A stretch of DNA of 60,000 nucleotides from Mesostigma viride (GCA_009746045.1 RPFO01000015.1:1390529-1450528); one strand, 5' to 3'; numbered from the stretch's first letter, positions 31,107-43,739 are shown. Notes: generated by a model not told the origin, from the letters alone. A program made the numbers and translations.

Positions 31107-31782
31107 CCAGCTGTCGCAGCTGCTTCCAAGCATCGATGGTAGCGTGCTCTTTCTTAAACAGTTTTTGATAGTCGTTCCAGCGCCATTCCCGCAATTTCTC
31201 CTCTGGAACAACCTCGAGAAGGAACCCGCCGGTGATACAATTCTACAGTCGGTTGCCTTGGGAGCGTTGCCCTCGGCATCTTTCATTGTGACGATGACGA
31301 GGGCTTTAAAGTGCCTCTAGTCAACTAAGCCAGCATCCAGCATCCTCTGGGAGAATGCTGGATGCCCGGACGTGTCTTCTGCCATCCCCTCGCGAAGTCT
31401 GTCACTCAGCTATTCTGCGTCTTCAGTTCAGGGTTCTCAGCCGTCAATGGAAGCAGCTAGCAAACTGGAAGCCCACCATGTGTTAGGCGCTGCATGCTGA
31501 GCAGAATAATTTAATAAACCGCTAGCCATGTAACCAAGGCCTTTCCCCGCTTTCCCCTGCTTTTTCCTGCTAAAAAACAGGGGTGGCCCTTAACCCGACT
31601 TTGCCTCCCCCCCCCCCCCCCCCCCCCCCCCAAAACGTGCCAAAACGGTCCCAACAAGAATTTTACCATGCGAAGTCGATGTCGCTGATTCCAAATCCGT
31701 GCTCAGAATGACAATCTGCCCAGTCCTGCGAATGCCAGGAGTTTTGCAATTAAGGTGGCCCTTAGCCGGGTGGATTACCTTA

Positions 31783-32239
31783 CCAACTTAACGCGGTGAC
31801 GCAACCTTAAGAAACGCAACTTAACGCGGTAATGACTGTATCTCATCAGGTCAGTTCTGTTTATGATTTCACGCCACAACATCCTTCTGTTGTTGTGCGG
31901 CGTCAACAACAACCCCTTTCAAGGAGGCAGCCATAATTCACGCTGACAATTTGACGAGGGCGGTCGGGCGCGGTCGTGTCTGCAGTAGATAATAGGGCAT
32001 TTCCGCTGATAGAATTTAGGCCCGCGCTTATGTCTCGCCAGTAGTTCCAAGAATTAATGGTTGTTTATTGCCATATCCTTAGTGATACAATTTTAGATCA
32101 AACTCGAGTGTCTGTAATGATATCCCTTTTGCCACTTGAGATAGTGGCCATTGAAAGATTGGGTAGACTTTCCATTTCCTCAAGGCGCCTGTGATCGATG
32201 AAACGCGGTAGAGTAAACATCTTGCGGTAAGTAACCAGC
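31783..32239 (+). promoter_or_regulatory. 5' flank of the coiled-coil gene
   Basis: This 457-bp gap lies between the 3.1-kb element and the start codon and must contain the core promoter and 5' UTR. No TATA box or other clear motif was recognised. A TAA twelve bases before the ATG closes the frame upstream. Confidence 0.4.
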
Positions 32240-35200
32240 ATGGTGGCAAACGGCCCGAAAACCGCGGATGCGCCCATACACAAAGGATTAGAGCGGCTAT
32301 CCCAGGCAGAGTTCATGCAGGTACGTTCTGTGAACCGATCATGCAATGTCGTCATTAGACCGGGATGTATCTGGCCAGCTGCGCAAAAAAGTTACGATGT
32401 CGTGGATGTCAGCACCGTGTGTACCCTCAGCCCTAGGCTAGCCCTGTGCGCAGTTTCATGGCAGCCGGTCACCGCATTTATAAATTTTCTTGCCACTAAC
32501 GCCCTGTCATGGTTATCGTGGCCAGGCCGGGGCTTTGAGAAAGGCTTGGTCTAATTGGACGCTTGAAAGCCGTTTCCCCCTGCTTGCGCAACTTTCAGTT
32601 GGAGCAGCTAATCCAGAAGTATCGGCTGCCACCGGGCACAAATAGGGCCACGCTTTCCAGGTACGCTCTCCAGCTTACACCAGCGCCTATTCCGCACATT
32701 TACGTACTGACACTCGATTCTTTGCAGTGCACCTTATTTGCATTTGCCCCGTTCTGACCCTCCCTTCGTGGACGTACGTGGTCATTACTTGTCAACGCGG
32801 GCAAATGTGCAGGCATTCCTGGCCAGAGAGATTTACGTGAACTTGTAACTGTGTTGGCCCCCCTGGACCCGGTCCTTGCTTGCCTGTTTGTCAACCCATT
32901 ATCGAACGTGTGTGCTCAAGTTTTGACTGCTCAAGTCCCCTATTACCTTTCGTAATACATAAAGAAGTCGAGTGGAATGGGTGGGCGTGTATCTACGCCC
33001 ATGGTGATGGGGCATCGGTCTGCCCGTGTCATGGACAACCCCTGTGTTGTGGAGCAGGGTGCTGCAGCGTCTGGGGTCCATACGCGAGGGACCCGCAGGT
33101 GGCAGTAGAGGGGCCTCCCCAAAGAGCCACCGAAACTTTGGGGGAAAGCATCCGAGTGATGTCAGCCAGTCCGCCGACATCAGCCGGGCCGGCAGCTCAT
33201 CTGCCAAGGGGATTGGAGGGGTGACTGGACCGCGGGCTGTGCCAGAAGGTGGCTGGGGTGGGTTGGGGGCGGATGAGGGGGTCATGCAGGGCACAGATGG
33301 CCGGTCTGATGGCAGCGGTGGTGGGGATCGTGCATCGCTGCTCGCAGAGTTGAAGAAGAAGGACATGTTTCTTCAGTCAGTGCGGTGAGTCTTGTCTGCA
33401 GTCGCTGCGGCGATTTGCGCCCAGGCATGCCTGTCCTCCTTGTGGCGCGTGCAAGCAAGTCGCAATGGTGAGTACAACAGCATCACGCACTTGGCATTAC
33501 AGAGGCCCCAGGCAGAGTCCACACACTTGGTTGGGGGGAGGTTAGTGTTTTTCCAACGCTGCAGCTGTGGCACGGTTGCAGGATACAGTGATCGCTTTGT
33601 GCCTGCTAATGGCTGGCGAGACCCAGCTTGTTGGGCTCACTAAGGAAGTCTGATGGGTCTTTGAGCGATTCGATCTCGACTGAGTTGTCCTAGTTGTCTC
33701 AGCCCATCGTGGTGTTGCGTGTATCTGCAGTGGCACTTGGCTCGTATGGTGGACCTGGTAAACAAAATACAACCACGGACCGTCGTGTGAGGTTTATTTT
33801 ACGGCAACAAGGGTTGCGGCTGAGGAAGGAACAGGGGCAGGACATGTAATCGCACATCAGCCTAGGACGTGAGAACCAACAAGGGCACATATCTGGTGTG
33901 GTCAACAGTTATCTTAGTGCACCAATGCAAATATATTGCAGATATTTTGCAACAAGGCGTTTGGGCGCGTGGCGGCAGATGTCAATGTGTTTCTGGCATA
34001 TGCTTGTGGTGGAAGTACAAGGGACAAGGTCCATCTTTCATTGACGTAGCACAGCCTGATGCGGTATTAATAATCTGTGCTGCCCTCCACAGCATCCTGT
34101 CTCTTTCCTCATTACCATTTCATCATAATTATCGCTCTATGACAATTCTTTCCTTTCCACATTGCTGTTTTTTTTGCCTTTGTTTGTCCACTGGCACCCC
34201 TCTCACAAATTCCTCCTCAAATTCTTCGTATTTGTCTTCCCACTGTAACCGTTCCCTCCTCTTCCCCCCTCCCCCTCCCGTTAAAGATCCATCCGCCTCT
34301 CAGGCATGCCACTTCCCCTTTCTGTCTCTCCCTCTATCTCACTTGCCGTCTGTGTCACTGCTCAACCTCGCCAAGCTCCCATCTGCCCACCCGCCCCCCG
34401 CCCGCCCGCCCGCCCACCCGCCCGCCCGCCACTTCCCGTGTTTCCTCCGTCGGTCCTTCCTATAACTTTCAGCGAACGCCATGCGGGCGCGCTCCAGCGG
34501 TGCGGTGAGCTGGAGGCTCTCGCACGTGAGCGCGAGGTGATAATCCGCCAGCTGCGCGCGACCAACAGCCAGCTGGCGGCCTCGCTCAAGGCCGCCCACT
34601 CCAACGCCAGTTTTGCGACCGACGACGCGTCCGGCACCATCCTGGAGGGCATGGCCGACGTGGCAGCGGCCACAGGGGCATCGGCGGCGGCCAGGGGCCC
34701 CTGGGTGTCAAGCGGCTCTGCCCCCGCCCCCGGTGGCAAGCAGCCTGGAAAGGACCTGCACCTGGTCAAGCTCGCGCGGCGCGTCAAGGAGGCGGAGGCC
34801 AAGCGCGACGAGTACAAGCAGATACTGCAGTCGACGGTGGCGGAGAACGAGCCGCTGCGGGAGCTGCTGTCCTCACGGGTAAGGGAAGAGACCCAGCAAC
34901 GTGTCACAGGCTGTAGCTTACCTGCTGTCCTCGCTGCTCTGGGGCATGCCTGATGCAAGAACCTGGGTCGTGATGGCATGTTCTATTTTCATGATGGCAG
35001 GGCAGTGGCAGTATTTACCGATTCACGGACATGTCAGTCTTGTTCTTAAGAGGCTCTACATGCATGCTTTGGCTTTTTTTATGAGTCTTTGGGGGAGGCG
35101 TCTGCCCACTTACCTGCGTTTGCAGGAGGAGGAGGCGGCGCGCCTCTTGACCGACGCCAAGCACACGATCGAGCTGCTGAGCGCTGAGCTGCACAAGAAG

Positions 35201-38200
35201 GGGGAGGCAGAGGCTGTGCTGCGGGGGGAGGTCCGATTGGCCGTGACCGCCCAGCGAATGGCGGAAGCTGAGGCACGCCGTGCGGAGGAGCAGCTTGCCG
35301 CGGTGCGCTGGAAATTTCTGTCGCTTGAATTCTCATCACAAGTTTGTAGGGGAGGGCAGTGAGGCTGATGGATGCCGCAGGGCCGTTCTTGATCGCTGCA
35401 GGCATGTATTGTTTTGAATGGTTTTGCTTTGGCGCATAGAGAGAAGCATCTCCGAGAATTCGGCCAGGACAACAAAGGTGGCCCAACAGGGAGGTTAGTC
35501 AAGTGGCCTCGCCGTCGGTGGCTAATATGTGATGGCCGCTGCTTGGAAGGCTCATGTATCGCTGAAGTGCATGAATGGGTGGCAGTTTTCCAGGTTTGCC
35601 TGCAATTTCGCTGGCTTGCAGTGCTGGACATGCTGGTAAGAGGAATGACCATGCGAAGTATACATCTGGGTCATGGCGATTCTTGCCGTTTGTGTGGCAC
35701 TAGCAATAGCCAGTACACTTGGCATAGACCTGACGTGCTTTGGGAGTATATTGTCTACTGTACTGGCATGCGTGCCCCTTCTTCTTGGATAGCGGCTGTG
35801 ATCAGAAATGGGACATTTTTACTGACGCTGATTCATGGGCAGCCCGCAAGCCTGTGTGTCGAAAGCACCCTCTGTTTACTTTGGTAGGTTGACCCCCGAT
35901 GGCTTTTTGCCGTGCACATGTGTGTATTTCCCGCTTGCGTGCATGCGGGGCAGGCACGCGAAGAGGCCAAGTCCCTGCGTGATGGCCGGTCGCAGCTGCT
36001 CACCCGCACAGTTAGCCGTGACCATCGCATTGAGTCGCTCACGAAGAAGATAGAGGGCATGACGCAGCGGGCGGCAGCGGAGGAGGCGGTGCGTGTGCAC
36101 CCAGGCCTGCTGTCCTTGCTCGTTTGCCCCTCTACTTTTCCTTAATGCTCACTTGTTCTCAAGGCCCTGTTATCTTTTTAGGGAGGCACACGATTATCTC
36201 CCAACGCACGCCTCTCTTGCTCCTCCGCACGCGAATGCTCAGAGCTTTGTGTGGTATGGTAGGGGCTGTGGGTGGGTGTGGGAGAAGGTAGGCCAAGGAC
36301 ATTTCTTGCCTCCCCTGCGTCTCATTGGCGCGGCTGTGCGTTGGCCAGGAGGGGGTGTGTGGCGAAGGGGTCCTCCTGGTAAATCCTGGTAAGCTCCCGG
36401 TAATGCTCCTGGAAACGGAACACAAGCTTTGGCAAGTAAGTACAGAGCTCAAGCCCCTTTATCAGGCATCAGGCTTTGGGCCCCCTGTTCACTCAAGTCG
36501 TGTGCTAACGAGCGGGGCAAACAACGAGAACATGCCGAGGTTGCACGAGCTTCTTCTTTCTGCAGGGCATCAAGGCGTGGCTATGCGACGTTCCGCCACT
36601 GGACCAGAAACTGGTGCCGTCTTTCGTCATGGGTAGCTTTTCAGCTTGTTTTTGTCACTTGTCAAATGGCCAAGGATTACCCGCGTATTTTCGCATTTGT
36701 TGACATATTCCCCCCCTAGCCTGAGTTCTGTGAACAGGCCACCTCGTTCTCGTAGTTTGCTGGGAAAAGTGGTATTCGGGGAAGAGATGGCGTGCTCATC
36801 TGGATTTTTGCCTTGGTTGTTGGAACCTTCTGGTGTTCGTTTCTGATTGCAGGCCCGACGGAAAGTAGAGGATGAACTTGCAGGGCTGGAAGAGCGCATG
36901 CGGGTCATAAGGTGGGTGCTTCAAGCTCGTCTCAACTATCAACCTTCTTTTACGAGGCTTGACTTGAGTATGAACTCTAGAAGGAGAGGGGGGCAGGATC
37001 GTTGTTGGCATGGTTCTGGCAGGAGCAGGTCGGGTTGTTAGGAAACGTGCTCCTGAAATCCTCGTAGGCTGAGGATGGTGGCATTGTGTCAACACAGAGA
37101 TAATTGAGCATGTGGCTTTGTGTGTTGTGCCAGCTGTTTTGCGGGATCAGCAGTCCCATGTTGGCTGTCCACATATATTAGCTGCTGTTATAACGGCCTC
37201 TGTTTCAGGCAAGCACAGTGATTTACCAGTGGAAGCTTACTATGATGCGCGTATAGTAATATCGCATGTATCCGTTTGTTCTACTACTGTAGTATATGCA
37301 CTGGCGATGGGAACCGTTTCATGGCTGCGGCTGGCCACGGAGGAACATACCATGGCAAATGGAGCAAGACAGGGCTGCAGTGTGCATGTGTAGATGGTCG
37401 CCCTCTGGATTCTCTCAGCCTCAACGTTGTTCTCTCATCTTGAGCACAGAGGTGAGCAATGCAGGCATTCCAAATCAGGGGCAGTTACAGCTCCCTCCCT
37501 CCCTCCCTCCCTCCCTCCCTCCCTCCCTCCCTCCCTCCTCCCTCCCTCCCTCCCTCCTCCCTCCCTCCCTCCCTCCCTCCCTCCCTCCCTCCCTCCCTCC
37601 CTCCCTCCCTCCCTCCCTCCCTCCCTCCCTCCCTCCCTCCCTCCCTCCCTCCCTCCCTCCCTCCCTCAATCCCTCCCTCCCTCCCTCAATCCCCCCTCCC
37701 TCCCCCCTCCCTCCCCCCTCCCTCCCCCCTCCCTCCCCCCTCCCCCCCTCCCTCCCCCCTCCCTCCCCCCCCAAGGAATTTTCAAAATTGTGGGACTCAT
37801 CCCGTGACTGCCCAACAAATGTATTTGTGTGGCTGCGAGTCCTCTCCCAGAGCCAAGAACGTGTTTTATGAGCAGAAGGCCCAGGCAAATGAGGCAGAGA
37901 TCATGAGGCTTCAAGCTGAAGTGCAGGTAAGCGCATGCAGTGGGATTGCATGCGGGTGTTACTGCTGGTGTTTCGGCAAAACATGCTGCAGTGGGCAGCA
38001 ATGCGTTATCATTTATGCTTTTGTCAAGAACTTCAGATAGGTTTTAGAGGTCGCTCCCTAAAAAGTGACGACGTGCTTTTTCTTGTAAGCTTGTGAGTGA
38101 TCTTGCTTGATGCTGAACATCTTCAGAGCCTGTGGTGGCTTACTCTGCTGGACAGATCAAGGAAGAGGAGTGCAAGCTGATGGCCGCCATGGTGTCGCAG

Positions 38201-41200
38201 GCGCCTGGTGACCTGCTGGCACCCCAGGGAGGGAGACAATCTGCCTGGGACACATCTTACGATGCTGGTAAGGAGTTAAGAGAGTGTTGGCATGGGAATT
38301 GCAATGACTTCTTCCTGGCCAGGTTCAAGCCCTCGTGTTCTCATGGTTCCTTTTCTTGTCTGACTGGCTGACTGGGTCTCCTAACAATGACAGATGAGAT
38401 ACATGGCGTGGCAATCAGCATCCCGGTAAATAAAGGTTGTCAAAGAAAAGTGGTCATGTGATGTAGTGATGTTTACACCTGTATAGTATACTGCACCAAT
38501 GCAAGTTCCATTAGGTCAGTGGCTTGGGTATCCCAGTCGGCATCTCTCCTTCTGTTTGGCAACTAGTAGTAACTTGGAAGTATCTTTCCTTCTTTTGTTG
38601 CCTGATTCAAAAACTCTGTACGTGGGGGGAAGCGGTCCTTGCTGGGAACATGCTGAGGCCTGGCCTGCCTTGCAGCTTTGGATGTTTTAGTACCCTGCGT
38701 CCCAGCTGCCTCCCAGGATATGAATCTTAGTTATTCCTTGCGGTCTGGAAAAGTGCAAGCCAGTGCTATACCGATGTGCCAAGTTAAAGGCCAGACACTG
38801 CAGATTCTGCCAGAAACCTGGGTCAGTGCAGTATGAGAATGTGGACAAGTCCAGTACTGAACAAGTCCGCCACGTACAAAAACGATAATCTAGCTTGTAA
38901 ATTGCGGGGTCATAAAATGTTCTTGGTGAACGCCACCTGGTCCAGGCTGAAAAGTCACCTGGTCCCGGCCGAAACATGACAAACTGAAAAAGAAATGCAT
39001 CACCGCGAAGGTGTAACGCCAAGCTGACGGAAAACGTGACATCCGCGAGGCCCCCTCACAAAATGCGCAGAGTTTGAGGAGCGCCAGTGTGACAAGCGCC
39101 CAAAAGGACGCAGAGGGTATATTGTTGGTGTTCCCTGCTCCGCTCGCCCACCCCACCTCCCGACACCTTTCGCGCTGCCTAAGGCGTTTCGCCCTGTCGA
39201 CCCCTCGGACTGGGATTCGGCTGAAACGGCCGCGCGATGATGGATCTACGGCCCGGGAGAGGCGCGCGCCAGACCACAATCTTTTGAAAAGTTCGGTGAA
39301 CCTTTCCAAAGTTTCAAAGTATAATCGCACGGTTCATATTGACGGGCCGAGTATCTGACGGTCATGTCAAATAGTGGGACAAGGAATATGCAGTCCCTGT
39401 GCTGAGACAGGAATTGAGTCTGCACTTTTCCCACACTGGCGGCAAGCATATTTGTGCATGTATTGGGCAAGGTATGAGCTTCTTGGGCAGTATCTAAACC
39501 GAGAGACACCGCGTATCCTTGTAGCGATTTGCCTGTCTTATCCGACTATCGATCCTGTCCTCCTGCCCATTATTTGGCCCCCTGGGTCCAGTATGTCCGG
39601 GCTTACCTGTGTTTTCCACCCATTCGTAATGATGTCGTCTTTGCAGCCCATTAGACGGGCATGTGCAAATTTTGTGTGTGGTATCTGGTATCTGCATCCA
39701 CTTGGCACATCCACTTGTGCGCCCACTCTTATGGACATCTGCTTGAGTTCAGCCTGTACCCTCTTCCCTGGCATTGATAATGGCTTGTGTGTGCATTTTT
39801 TTCCAGGCTTATGCATCAGGAGCCACATATTCCATTTTAACCCATAGTCCGCTAACCCCCCGACCTGTCGGGGGGGTTGACTAACGGTCGAATTTCGCGC
39901 CGCGCCGAGAGCGCCGCACCACTTGTGACGGAGGACAGTTGTCCGGTGGGTCCGGGAACACTTAGGGACGAAGGTGATGCATAGGTTTGGGGGTAAAATC
40001 CGCCATAGCCTGGTAATTACAACGTGCATTGAGAATGTATCACGTGACTTTGGCGGGAAATTTTCGCTCGCGCGCGCGTAATGAGATATGGCTGCCAACG
40101 TGCCGTTATCAGGGAAATTTTGCATCTCGCGGCTAGAAACGGTTTAGAATGTTGCTCAGAATGATTATGCGTGATTTTGGTAGGTCAATCATGGCCAAAC
40201 TTGTAGGATTGGGAAAATTCAGGTTGGAAAATACTGCCTTCTTGGTCGTCAGTGCCAGATGAGTAATCGCTTATCACATTTCCATTTTATCCTCATGGCC
40301 GGGCAGTCTGCGCCAGCCCAAGCATCCAGATTTGGTACGGGATGTCCGCTGATGCGTTTGCTGGGAATGCGGACGCGTTTATAGGTAATCTTTGAACGGA
40401 GCATCAACTGGTAATCATAAAGGATGCATGCATGGTGCGGCTATGGCAACCTATGCCTGTAAAGCAATGGTATGTGTGAGATATGAGGGTCCCGGCCACT
40501 GGAATCCAGTCAGGACGTGAACGAGCCAGGTACGACAATATATTTGCGTGTCGTTTGCAGCGGAATACGTCTCCCATGCATTATATTTGACGAGATTTTT
40601 AGTGCACCTTTCAGCAAGCTTCCATGCCTGCTGTAACGAGCGGTATTAGCCCTGAAAGTGACCAGTTTATGGCATTTCTTTTGAGCATATCATTTCGTTA
40701 GTGCAGGTAGGCAACATGTTTGTATTCCAGCACCTTTGGCAATCTTTTATAGCTTGTTATAATGCATCCTTGTATTGCATGTCATAGTTGGCTGTTTACG
40801 CGCGCGTAACCCACACACGTATATGAGCACCTTATATAGGTCTAATGGATTATCCGGGTGGTCTGACCCAAGGAAACCACCATTGGACTATCCAACTAAG
40901 TTGTCCAATGTTGGTATTGAGATTCCCTGCCCTCCCTGGGAAGTTAGGGGGGGGTAGACTTTTCCTTGGGGAAAAAAGATCGTCTTTTGGCCAACTTTGA
41001 GTAGAGCTATCATCCAAATGCTTTGATAAACCCGTGGTATTATTGCATATTCTGAAAGCCCTTGAAGTGTAGATACTCCTAGCATCTTGGTTGGGGGTGT
41101 TTGGATTTGTGGCCTGTGACTTATGATTTTTTTCATTTTCAGGGGTATGAAAGTGCCAAAAATGGGTCAGCGGACTATGGGTTAAAAGGGAAAAATACTG

Positions 41201-42681
41201 TTCTTAAACATCCACTGGTGCACGTGGTACTGTTCCCCATCACCACACCTTGCCCGGTATCTGCAGGGGACAACACATCTCAAGTTAACCTCCCTGACTC
41301 TGGCTCGACAGCGGTGCATCCAGGCCTGCATGCCCACAGCAGCAGCATGAGTGCGCTGCTGGAACCCCCGGTGCATCGGAGCAGGTCTCTCTCCTCGTCC
41401 CAGGCCGCGCCGGGGCCGGGCGCACCCCATAGCTCCATCAAGGCATCAGTGGACAACATCGCGCACCAGTACCGCATGCTGACGCTGCAGAGCGGCCAGC
41501 GCGCGAGGGCACAGCAGCAGCCAGCTGTGCCGAACCACTCCCCGTGGACTACCGCAGCACAGCTGCGGACGCCAGCAACAGCGTGGTCATCGCCATCCAC
41601 AGCTGCGGGGTCGGCCGTGGGTGCTGCCAGCATTCGAGTCGGTGCAGGTGACATGCAGAACGCAAGTGCCCGCAACAGGGGGGGTGACGGTGGTGCCCTA
41701 GAGCAGGACGATGCGGAGAACGGCCATGGGATCAGCCCCCGCGACATCGAGGGTTTTCTGCTCGGAGACAACCATGCCATGACGTTGGACGCGCACAGTC
41801 AACGGCTGGACATTGACGCGTTCCTGCGGGCGAGGCGCACCCAGGAGGGTGGCCCGTGGTCCTCCTCAGGACAGCACGCGCATGCGGACTTTGATGGCAA
41901 CAAACGGCCTCACTCAGCGCAGCAATCAGCACCAACTGGCCGTGCCGGCTGGGTGGAGCATGGCGAGCAGGGCAAGTCCGACCAGGGGCCTCTCCACCCG
42001 CCTGGCACAGGCCATGCACAGCAGGATGTGTTTGATGCTAGCCAACGCAGCTCGGATTCCCACGAGCCATCCAGCGATGCGGACACCAAGGGGCAAGGCC
42101 TCAAGGTTTCTCTGTCGTCGCCATCATCTGAGTTCTGTGGAGACTCTCCACACCCAGCCGATGCCAGTGCAGGAGTATCTGGTAGACAGGACTCAGGGAC
42201 AGGGGCAATGGGCATGCAATCTGCCAGCGACATGGCTAGAGTCGCTGCCGGCACTGGCACGCATAAGTCCTTGGCGGCGCACAGCAGTGGCCATCGGGCT
42301 GCTTTATCAGCGGCGCCAGGAGGCGTCGGGCATCGCACCCGACCAGGGCAACCGCCAGCACAGTGGTCAGGTGCGACGGATATTGTTGGTTCCCCTGCAG
42401 AGGCGCTGGTGGGCGCAGGGATCAAGTGGACTGGTCATGGGCATGCCTCGCAGCATACCTACCACCGTGACCAGGAGGTCAAGGGGTCCAATGGCCAGGC
42501 AGGGAGGCGGCCAGATGTAACATCGGTGGGCACAACCCGCCCGTTGGAATGGGGCTTGTCTCCTATCACACCTGGCAGTGGCGAACGACAGCCTGCTGGC
42601 AAGTCCGACAACCGGGGCATGGCAGACCGGAACAATGCTGGCAACTATTCTGAGACAAACACAGAGGCATTCCAACGGTAA
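32240..42681 (+). CDS. Ten-exon gene for a 949-residue coiled-coil protein, function unknown
   Basis: Proposed exons: 32240-32320, 32599-32660, 33058-33384, 34473-34878, 35126-35302, 35954-36088, 36853-36911, 37851-37926, 38156-38267, 41267-42681. Every junction has GT...AG and the phases agree throughout, giving exactly 950 codons with the stop. The N-terminus is MVANGPKTADAPIHKGLERL. Exons 4-9 encode mostly charged helix with heptad-like spacing (CGELEALAREREVIIRQLRA; AKRDEYKQILQSTVAENE; HTIELLSAELHKKGEAEAVL; NEAEIMRLQAEVQ), pointing to a coiled-coil. Exon 10 (about 470 residues) is low-complexity, rich in Ser, Gly, Ala and His, with no domain recognised. No signal peptide or membrane segment is seen. 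A cytoskeletal or ciliary scaffold role would fit the shape, but that is a guess. Exon 3's acceptor and the skipping of intron 9 are the least certain parts. Confidence 0.78.
37491..37772 (+). repeat. (TCCC)n microsatellite in intron 7
   Basis: About 280 bp of almost pure CCCT repeat, becoming CCCTCCCCC-rich towards the right. It lies within the intron between exons 7 and 8, so the Pro/Ser/Leu-repeat ORFs across it are not coding. The G-rich minus strand could form quadruplexes. Confidence 0.97.
39841..41181. mobile_element. 1.34-kb TTAA-flanked non-autonomous DNA transposon in intron 9
   Basis: The left end CCCATAGTCCGCTAACCC is matched in inverse by GGGTCAGCGGACTATGGG at 41164-41181 with one mismatch. 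TTAA borders both ends (39837-39840, 41182-41185). TTAA targets and ends starting CCC fit piggyBac-like elements. No transposase is encoded. It lies wholly inside the 3-kb intron 9 of the coiled-coil gene, 85 bp before exon 10. Confidence 0.85.
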
Positions 42682-42915
42682 AGACAGGGAGGCATTTAAG
42701 GCAGCGACAGTTCTTGTTTTTATTTCGTGGGTGTGATGAACAGGGGAATGGCAAGGACATGTGAGTCGGGGCCAAGGTCGGGCAGTGGGGGCCAACCCTG
42801 AAACCAGTCCCAAAATGGGGTATTCGATATATTCCAGAGAGCACAATCTGCATTGTTTCTTATCTGGCTTCGGCATGTAGATCCAAACAGTCCGGTTTTT
42901 ATAGTCCCACGGATG

Positions 42916-42949
42916 TGTAAATCGAACTTGATCAAGCGGCATTTTGTAA
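42916..42949 (+). terminator. TGTAA polyadenylation motifs after the coiled-coil gene
   Basis: TGTAA occurs at 42916-42920 and 42945-42949, 235-270 bp after the stop codon. TGTAA is the usual polyadenylation signal of volvocine green algae; use here is inferred. Confidence 0.5.
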
Positions 42950-43037
42950 GAACCGCAATAAACCGCGTCGACAGTATGGATAGCTCGCTTTTATTTCAAG
43001 TCATACTTTTGCAAGGCTTTCACGCAGACATTTTGCT

Positions 43038-43090
43038 ATTAATTAATTAATTAGACTCGCGCTCCCGTTGGGGAGTCACGGAGCATTAAC
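43038..43090 (-). repeat. Conserved 3' tail with hairpin and (TTAA)n, minus orientation
   Basis: Inverse copy of the tail at 18933-18977: ATTAATTAATTAATTAGACT, CGCGCTCCCGTTGGGGAGTC, ACGGAGC. A GATG tandem run follows at about 43094-43110. It marks the 3' end of an otherwise unseen, probably truncated, element. Confidence 0.6.
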
Positions 43091-43203
43091 CCCGATGGAT
43101 GGATGGATGGGTGCAAACAGTCCTACCGGTCTAATCTATCTACATCAGCTACCTACAACATCTATCTAAACAACATCACGCTACCCTAGGGGAGCTGTCT
43201 GGC

Positions 43204-43690
43204 GTGCCTCCCGCGAGTTTGCACACGCGGGCGCTTCCCCACGGGGGTACAGATCAGGTAGACACATCAGATAGACTAGCTGGCACCAACCCCGCCCAGC
43301 CTGGGCGATATGTCCTCACCTGGCGTGCCCCAGGCCGCGCGCGGCAGGGCCGCCACCCGTGGACTTTTCGTGATAGACTCGGCATGGACATGTGCTACAC
43401 TAGACGCGACGGGCTCACGCCCGGGCAGCCTCCTGGTTTGTCTGTAATATGGAGGCAGATGGTACGCAAGGATAGATGGCAAGTAGTGATGAAGGAGACC
43501 ACCCCCAAGTCTGTGGGGGCTCCGTGTGTGACCGCGTATGGCATTCATAGAGATTCGGGCCGCGGTGCCCACAACCCTGTAACTAGGACCTAGATAGCTT
43601 ACACCATCCATTCCATCCCATGTTCCCCTCCCACTGAGGACTTATGCTCACGTGACGCAGTCACGTGTCTATTATTTAATTAATTAATCA
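43204..43690 (+). pseudogene. RTE-like LINE, 3' fragment
   Basis: A 5'-truncated copy holding the last part of the ORF (VDTSDRLAGTNPAQPGRYVL, then DMCYTRRDGLTPGQPPGLSV), the 3' UTR and the tail: CACGTGAC-GCA-GTCACGTG hairpin followed by TTAATTAATTAAT. The same end recurs at 46.05, 50.93, 53.85 and 53.93 kb, defining the LINE's 3' terminus. Confidence 0.78.
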
Positions 43691-43739
43691 TCTTCATCGA
43701 AATCACGGAGAGGCCTAGGCCCCCCATGTCTTCTACTAG

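Larger units (their letters stand above)
28668..31782. mobile_element. 3.1-kb element with 28-bp perfect inverted ends, non-coding
   Basis: The left end TAAGGTAATCCACCCGGCTA plus AGGGCCAC (28668-28695) is repeated exactly in inverse at 31755-31782. A second inverse pair lies inside: CGCTAAGGGCCACCCCTGG at 28699-28717 against 31576-31595, each followed inwards by a run of more than 20 C or facing one. The ends read TA-AGG...CCT-TA, which would fit a TA target duplication. No transposase is visible; the interior holds duplicated segments and a hexamer array. It ends 457 bp before the start codon of the coiled-coil gene. Confidence 0.72.

Noticed and set aside
37296-38040. Pro/Ser/Leu and Arg/Glu/Gly repeat ORFs across the TCCC tract
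   Set aside because: By-products of the tetranucleotide repeat, located in intron 7; only the final part in one frame (exon 8) is coding.
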